Shown here one piece after another: positions 58,411-64,000 of a stretch of DNA of 64,000 nt. Source of the DNA: Apostichopus japonicus (lineage: Eukaryota > Echinodermata > Holothuroidea > Aspidochirotida > Stichopodidae); the NCBI RefSeq assembly GCF_037975245.1, contig NC_092573.1:17802265-17866264 (forward strand), in the 5' to 3' direction. A model generated the notes under the pieces. It did no database searches. It had not been told where the DNA came from and worked only from the letters and a program-made list of their open reading frames with translations. A program made the translations under genes and the position numbers. How positions within the stretch are numbered: the stretch's first letter is position 1; each line of letters begins with the position of its first letter.

Positions 58411-60432
58411 GTGCATGCTATCGCCATGTATTTTGGTGTGTACGTTGGTGCATGTTATCGCCATGTCTTTTGGTGCATGCTGTCACCATGTATTTTGGTG
58501 CATGCTATCACCATGTATTTTGGTGCATGCTATCACCATGTACTTTGGTGCATGCTATCGCCATGTATTTTGGTGCATGCTATCGCCATGTATTTTGGTG
58601 CATTCTATCCCCATGTATTTTGGTGCATGCTATTACCATGTATTTTGGTGCATGCTATCATCATGTATTTTGGTGCATGCTATCGCCATGTATTTTGGTG
58701 CATGCTATCACCATATATTTTGGTGCATTCTATCCCCAAGCATTTTGGTGCATGCTCTCACCATGTATTTTGGTGCATGCTATCATCATGTATTTTGGTG
58801 CATTTGGTGCATGCTATCGCCATGTATTTTGGTGCATGCTATCGCCATGTATTTTGGTGCATGCTATCGCCATGTATTTTGGTGCATTCTATCGCCATGT
58901 ATTTTGGTGCATGCTATCACCATGTATTTTGGTGCATGCTATCATCATGTATTTTGGTGCATGCTATCGCCATGTATTTTGGTGCATGCTATCACCATAT
59001 ATTTTGGTGCATTCTATCCCCATGCATTTTGGTGCATGCTCTCACCATGTATTTTGGTGCATGCAATCATCATGTATTTTGGTGCATTTGGTGCATGCTG
59101 TCAACATGTATTTTGGTGCATGCTATCCCCATGTATTTTGGTGCATGCTATCCCCATGTATTTTGGTGCATGCTATCGCCATGTATTTTGGTGCATGCTA
59201 TCGCCATGTACTGTAGTGCATGTTATCGCCATGTATTTTGGTGCATGTTATCGCCATGTATTTTGGTGCATGCTATCACCATGTATTTTGGTGCATGCTC
59301 TCACCATGTATTTTGGTGCATGCTATCATCATGTATTTTGGTGCATGCTATCGCCATGTATTTTGGTGCATTCTATCGCCATGTATTTTGGTGCATGCTA
59401 TCACCATGTATTTTGGTGCATGCTATCATCATGTATTTTGGTGCATGCTATCGCCATGTATTTTGGTGCATGCTATCACCATATATTTTGGTGCATTCTA
59501 TCCCCATGCATTTTGGTGCATGCTCTCACCATGTATTTTGGTGCATGCTATCACCATGTATTTTGGTGCATTTGGTGCATGCTGTCAACATGAATTTTGG
59601 TGCATGCTATCCCCATGTATTTTGGTGCATGCTATCTCCATGTATTTTGGTGCATGCTATCGCCATGTATTTTGGTGCATGCTATCGCCATGTACTGTAG
59701 TGCATGTTATCGCCATGTATTTTGGTGCATGTTATCGCCATGTATTTTGGTGCATGCTATCACCATGTATTTTGGTGCATGCTCTCACCATGTATTTTGG
59801 TGCATGCTATCATCATGTATTTTGGTGCATTTGGTGCATGCTGTCACCATGTTTGTTGGTGCATGCTATCACCATGTATTTTGGTGCATTCTATCACCAT
59901 GTATTTTGGTGCATGCTATCACCATGTACTTTGGTGCATGTTATCGCCATGTATTTTGGTGCATGCTATCACCATATATTTTGGTGCATGCTATCACCAT
60001 GTATTTTGGTGCATTTGGTGCATGCTGTCACCATGTATTTTGTTACATGCTGTCACCATGTATTTTGGTGCATGCTGTCACCATGTATTTTGGTGCATTC
60101 TGTCATCATGTATTTTGGTGCATGCTATCACCATGTATTTTGGTGCATTTGGTGTATGCTGTCACTATGTATTTTGGTGCATGCTATCACCATGTATTTT
60201 GTTACTTGCTGTCACCATGTATTTTGGTGCATGCTATCATCATGTATTTTGGTGCATTTGGTGCATGCTGTCACCATGTATTTTGGTGCATGCTGTCACC
60301 ATGTATTTTGGTGCATGCTGTCACCATGTATTTTGGTACATGCTGTCACCATGTATGTTGGTGCATGCTATCACCATTTATTATGGTGCTTTTGGTGCAT
60401 ACTGTCATCATGGATTTTGGTGCATTATATCG
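58411..60432 (+). repeat. 25-bp minisatellite, about 80 units, with 484-bp higher-order repeat
   Basis: The unit is GGTGCATGCTATC(G/A)CCATGTATTTT with variants (CATTCTATC, CATGCTCTC, TATCATCATG). A 9-base insertion (TTGGTGCAT) interrupts the phase at about 58805, 59088, 59572, 59829, 60013, 60144 and 60254. The spacing between the second and third is 484 = 19 x 25 + 9, and the variant order between them repeats. All three plus-strand frames are open for up to 442 codons because the unit has no stop in any frame; the 25-residue translated repeats (FWCMLSPCILVHAIAMYFGAC...) are not a gene. Confidence 0.96.
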
Positions 60433-60439
60433 CCATCCG

Positions 60440-61906
60440 CCACTCCTCCTCCCAGTGTATTCCTTCTGGTCAAGTCGATGCTTTCAGTATGCCATTCTAT
60501 GCAGTCTTGTATGATTGCAATGATACCCGCATACTCAGTAGGCCATAGCTTTGTATATTACATTGGATGAATATGCTTTTCAATAATGAATATGTAAAGA
60601 AATGTTTGAAAGTCGTCCATTACAATGTGATACACCTTCAAACTGGGTGATGATATTTCCTGTTGATAGGGAAGGAGAGGAGGGCATACACATATATTGT
60701 GCTTACAGTAGAATATTTGATGATCTCAAGTGACCTTTGACATCATATCATTACAATATCAACACCATGAAATTATATGGTGTAATGGTAGAAATGTACT
60801 ACATATCGCGTCAGTACTCACACGATCTCATTTAGAGTCAACAGGAATTTTAAATGGAGTGGTCAGAATGCTCAAATCAACCAAAAGGTCAATACTCTCG
60901 CCACAAAATGCCAAACGACTTGACGAGTCGTTATCACAAGGACAGTGTTTTACCGCGGATTTAAATTAAATAACATCTTCTATCGAAATGTAATCCACTC
61001 CGGTGCCAAAGGTATCAGTTCGATGATCACGTTATCCTTATTAATATTCATCAAGAAAAACATTATGTTAGCCATCTCGTTTATAATGATACGTATAAGA
61101 ATCTTATAAATCGTAAACGTGCAACAGGCGATTCGTGTATGAATTTTCAAAGTTGAATGTGCGATACATTAGCACAATTTTCAATAGAAATATGATCCAC
61201 TCAAGAGCCAAAATTGTCATAACGATGGTCACGTTATATTTTTATCAATATTCATCAAGATAAATCACGCAATTATGCAATCACGATCTGCAATTAAAAT
61301 CTAAGACTGCAGGCGAGAAATATTTATACACTTCTCTCTAACCAGCGTCAGATATTGCGTCACCATTATCTGCAATCCTCCTAAATACAAAATGTACGAG
61401 AAAAATCATATAGACAAACCTATATGTTTATGTTCTGCTCTGTGTTGATGTGTAACGTCCAAACGTGATTCATATTGGTTGGAAATTTCTAGTTTCTTGT
61501 TTTGTCTGCATGTAAGGAAAACATCAAGTCTATAAATGTTATACAGCAACATACACGACAACTGTGCCAATTTATACAGAGATATTTATTTATATACAGG
61601 TTATATTGACATTTTCTGCAATTTTCATGCAATGCAATAACAAACCAGTGTCTTTAGTCCACTCTATATAGGCTTTATTTGTCAGAAAATTAAGCAAAAA
61701 AAGATTGTTCTGTCTATCTGCAAAAACTTGTTTCATAGTTGAAAACATAACATTTATCGTGTTTTAGATTTTTCATGTCTGCTAGATGGCAATTACCAGT
61801 TCAATACATGGTGTTACGTTATGATTTGAAGTTCATAACTTTATGTTTAGTGCGAATACAAAATTATTGAATGAATGCCACTATGGATAAAGGACATGTT
61901 TACTCG

Positions 61907-61937
<31 letters not shown>

Positions 61938-62795
61938 TAGATTCTTTGATCAATAGATCTCTATAGGTCATTACATAGGTCATAACATACTGTGCAGTAA
62001 CATTTACGGTATCTTTACAATATTCATAATAGAAGGGAGTTCCCTTATGTTGAAATCAATGTTAGTCATTCATAATAAATAATAGAATAAATCTTTATAA
62101 ATAAGTGCATATACTAAATATATTTTAGGCTAAATTTTAAAAGTCGACTGTCCTCAAAGTTTCCTGCACTATAGTAGGCTATAGATGAAACAACATTCTG
62201 ATAGGTAGATGTTTGGTAGATGTTTGCTCATGAATGACAGCAGACTGAGTGACATCACCATGACATATAAGTGTTTTAATAGTTAAGAAAGAAATATTAC
62301 GGTATTTTTCAACCACCCTGATTACCCCTTTAAAAGGCATCAGATTCTCCATTCATACTGTGCTTAAGGATCTACTCTATGGTGCTTAATGCAAATGAGT
62401 CAGAATTTTTAGACACGAGCTTTAGTGTGGTTCAAGGTTACATGGCTTCTTACATAAGGTCAAAGAACATATCCTTAGGCTGTTTTCTTCCCTTTTGTAT
62501 TATATATATACATATACACAGTTTTTTAAGTTTGACTTTAAAGTCCCAAGGAGGTACCAAAATAGGAGAACTGTTTTTGAGAGGATTCCGGTGCTAGGCA
62601 AAGTAATTAGGCAAGGTTCTTAAGTTATAAAGGAAACAAAAAATGGGGAACAATATTGACGACGATGACAAGAACAGTGTCGGTCGCACGATTTATTAAC
62701 TTTGGGATGATATTGAATGACCAAGTACGGTATATGCAGAGTTGAAAAAGTAACACACGTCCTTCTGTTACTAGAAACAGCCGATACACTTTCAA
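60440..62795. other. Unique AT-rich sequence, nothing recognised
   Basis: Contains a diverged direct repeat (TTTCAATAGAAATATGATCCACTC vs TATCGAAATGTAATCCACTC and GATCACGTTAT/GGTCACGTTAT blocks) at about 60970-61060 and 61175-61250, and a C-then-A run at 61904-61930. No gene was supported. Confidence 0.4.
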
Positions 62796-62799
62796 ACAG

Positions 62800-64000
62800 A
62801 CCTGCGTCGAGAGATTACCAGTGTAAACACATACCTGAGTCGAGGGATTGCCAGTGTAAACACAGACCTGAGTCGAGGTATTACCAGTGTAAACATATAC
62901 CTGGATCGAGGGATTGCCAGTGTAAACACAAACCTGAGTAGAGGGATTGCCAGTGTAAAAACATACCTGGGTCGAGGGATTGCCAGTGTAAACACATACC
63001 TGGGTCGAGGGATTATCAGTGTAAACACATACATGAGTAGAGGGATTGCCAGTGTAAAAACATACCCGAGTAGAGGGATTGCCAGTGTAAACACATACCT
63101 GGGTCGAGGGATTGCCAGTGTGAACACAGACCTGAGTCGAGGTATTACCAGTGTAAACACATACCTGGGTCGAGGGATTGCCAGTGTAAACACATACATG
63201 AGTAGAGGGATTGCCAGTGTAAAAACATACCTGAGTAGAGGGATTGCCAGTGTAAACACATACCTGGGTCGAGGGATTGCCAGTGTAAACACATACCTGA
63301 GTAGACGGATTGCCAGTATAAACACATACTTGGCTCGAGGGATTGCCAGTGTAAACACAGACCTGAGTCGAGATATTACCAGTGTTAACACATATTTGGG
63401 CTGAGGGATTGCCAGTATAAGCACTTACCTGGGTCGAGGGATTGCCAGTGTAAACACATGCCTGGGTCGAGGGATTGCCAGTGTAAAAACAAACCTGAGT
63501 AGAAGGATTGCCAGTGTAAACACATACCTGAGTCGAGATATTACCAGTGTAAACACATACCTGGGTCGAGGGATTGCCAGTGTAAAAACAAACCTGAGTA
63601 GAAGGATTGCCAGTGTAAACACATACCTGAGTCGAGATATTACCAGTGTAAACACATACCTGGGTCGAGAGATTGCCAGTGTAAAAATAAACCTGAGTAG
63701 AGGGATTGCCAGTGTAAACACATACTTGGGTCGAGGGATTGCCAGTGTAAACACATACCTGAGTCGAGGGATTGTCAGTGTAAACACAGACCTGAGTCGA
63801 GATATTACCAGTGTAAACACATACCTGAGTAGACGGATTGCCAGTATAAACACATACCTGGCTCGAGGGATTGCCAGTGTAAACACAGACCTGAGTCGAG
63901 ATATTACCAGTGTAAACACATACCTGGCTCGAGGGATGGCCAGTGTAAACACATACCTGAGTAGAGGGATTGCCAGTGTAAACACAGACCTGAGTCGAGA
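62800..64000. repeat. 33-bp minisatellite, at least 36 units, runs off window
   Basis: The unit contains GGGATTGCCAGTGTAAACAC and ATACCTG(A/G)GTCGA. Because 33 is a multiple of 3, open frames of 11-residue repeats appear on both strands (minus: VFTLAIPRPRY; plus: SRGIASVNTYL). A 99-bp higher-order unit (three monomers) is duplicated at 63481 and 63580. The array is cut by the window end. Confidence 0.96.

Noticed and set aside
58398-60570. Very long open frames (up to 442 codons) in three plus-strand frames
   Set aside because: The 25-bp unit has no stop codon in any plus-strand frame, so openness is automatic. All three frames are open simultaneously and no splice or start context supports one.
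62792-63985. Long minus-strand frames with an 11-residue repeat
   Set aside because: The 33-bp unit is a multiple of 3 and lacks stops; both strands are open at once and the array runs off the window.

Overview
This is a non-coding-dominated stretch of an animal nuclear genome. The evidence is spliced exons with GT-AG borders, tRNA-derived and U2-snRNA-derived SINEs, an L1/Tx1-like LINE fragment, hAT-type DNA transposon remnants and many (AT)n microsatellites and minisatellites. The repeat flavour suggests a marine invertebrate, perhaps a deuterostome such as an echinoderm, but nothing in the window fixes the species. No bacterial-type gene, CRISPR array, rRNA or intact tRNA gene was found. 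Most long open frames are by-products of tandem repeats whose units lack stop codons.

Gene content. I could assemble one convincing gene by eye, on the minus strand: four exons at 27368-27514, 22924-23037, 19491-19597 and 9334-9390. Their splice phases match exactly and they encode a signal peptide followed by most of a fibronectin type III (FN3)-like domain (125 codons seen). The 3' exons were not found and may lie left of 9334 or outside the window. Two further minus-strand candidate exons (52107-52162 and 50793-50855) suggest a second gene. The large introns of the first gene hold most of the notable mobile elements.

Layout. 1-1403 is the right part of a hAT-like non-autonomous element. 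1440-1740 is a degenerate 105-bp satellite, 2370-2745 a 45-bp minisatellite, and 5015-5105 and 6649-6785 are tRNA-derived SINEs. 9334-27514 is the FN3 gene. Its long third intron contains a nested structure: a small element with inverted termini (about 14346-18487) split by a 3.77-kb long-inverted-repeat element (14370-18142), which carries a dead LINE reverse-transcriptase fragment between and partly within its arms. Its first intron contains a 1013-bp foldback element (23953-24965) with a 6-bp target duplication and about eight 105-bp repeats, followed by a U2-headed SINE (25557). 30470-32973 is a three-level nest of hAT-type elements. 38448-40340 is a recent 468-bp tandem duplication array with an inverted flank. 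43633-44310 is a hAT transposase pseudogene, and 45121-45163 holds a hammerhead-ribozyme-like motif. 53325-54535 (38-bp unit), 58411-60430 (25-bp unit with 484-bp higher-order structure) and 62800-64000 (33-bp unit, running off the window) are large minisatellites.

How it fits together: one or two small spliced genes sit in a landscape of nested transposons, repeat arrays and AT microsatellites. The microsatellites repeatedly abut mobile-element ends. No operon-like or defence-island logic is visible. Everything was read by eye; counts and boundaries are approximate except where terminal repeats and target duplications fix them.
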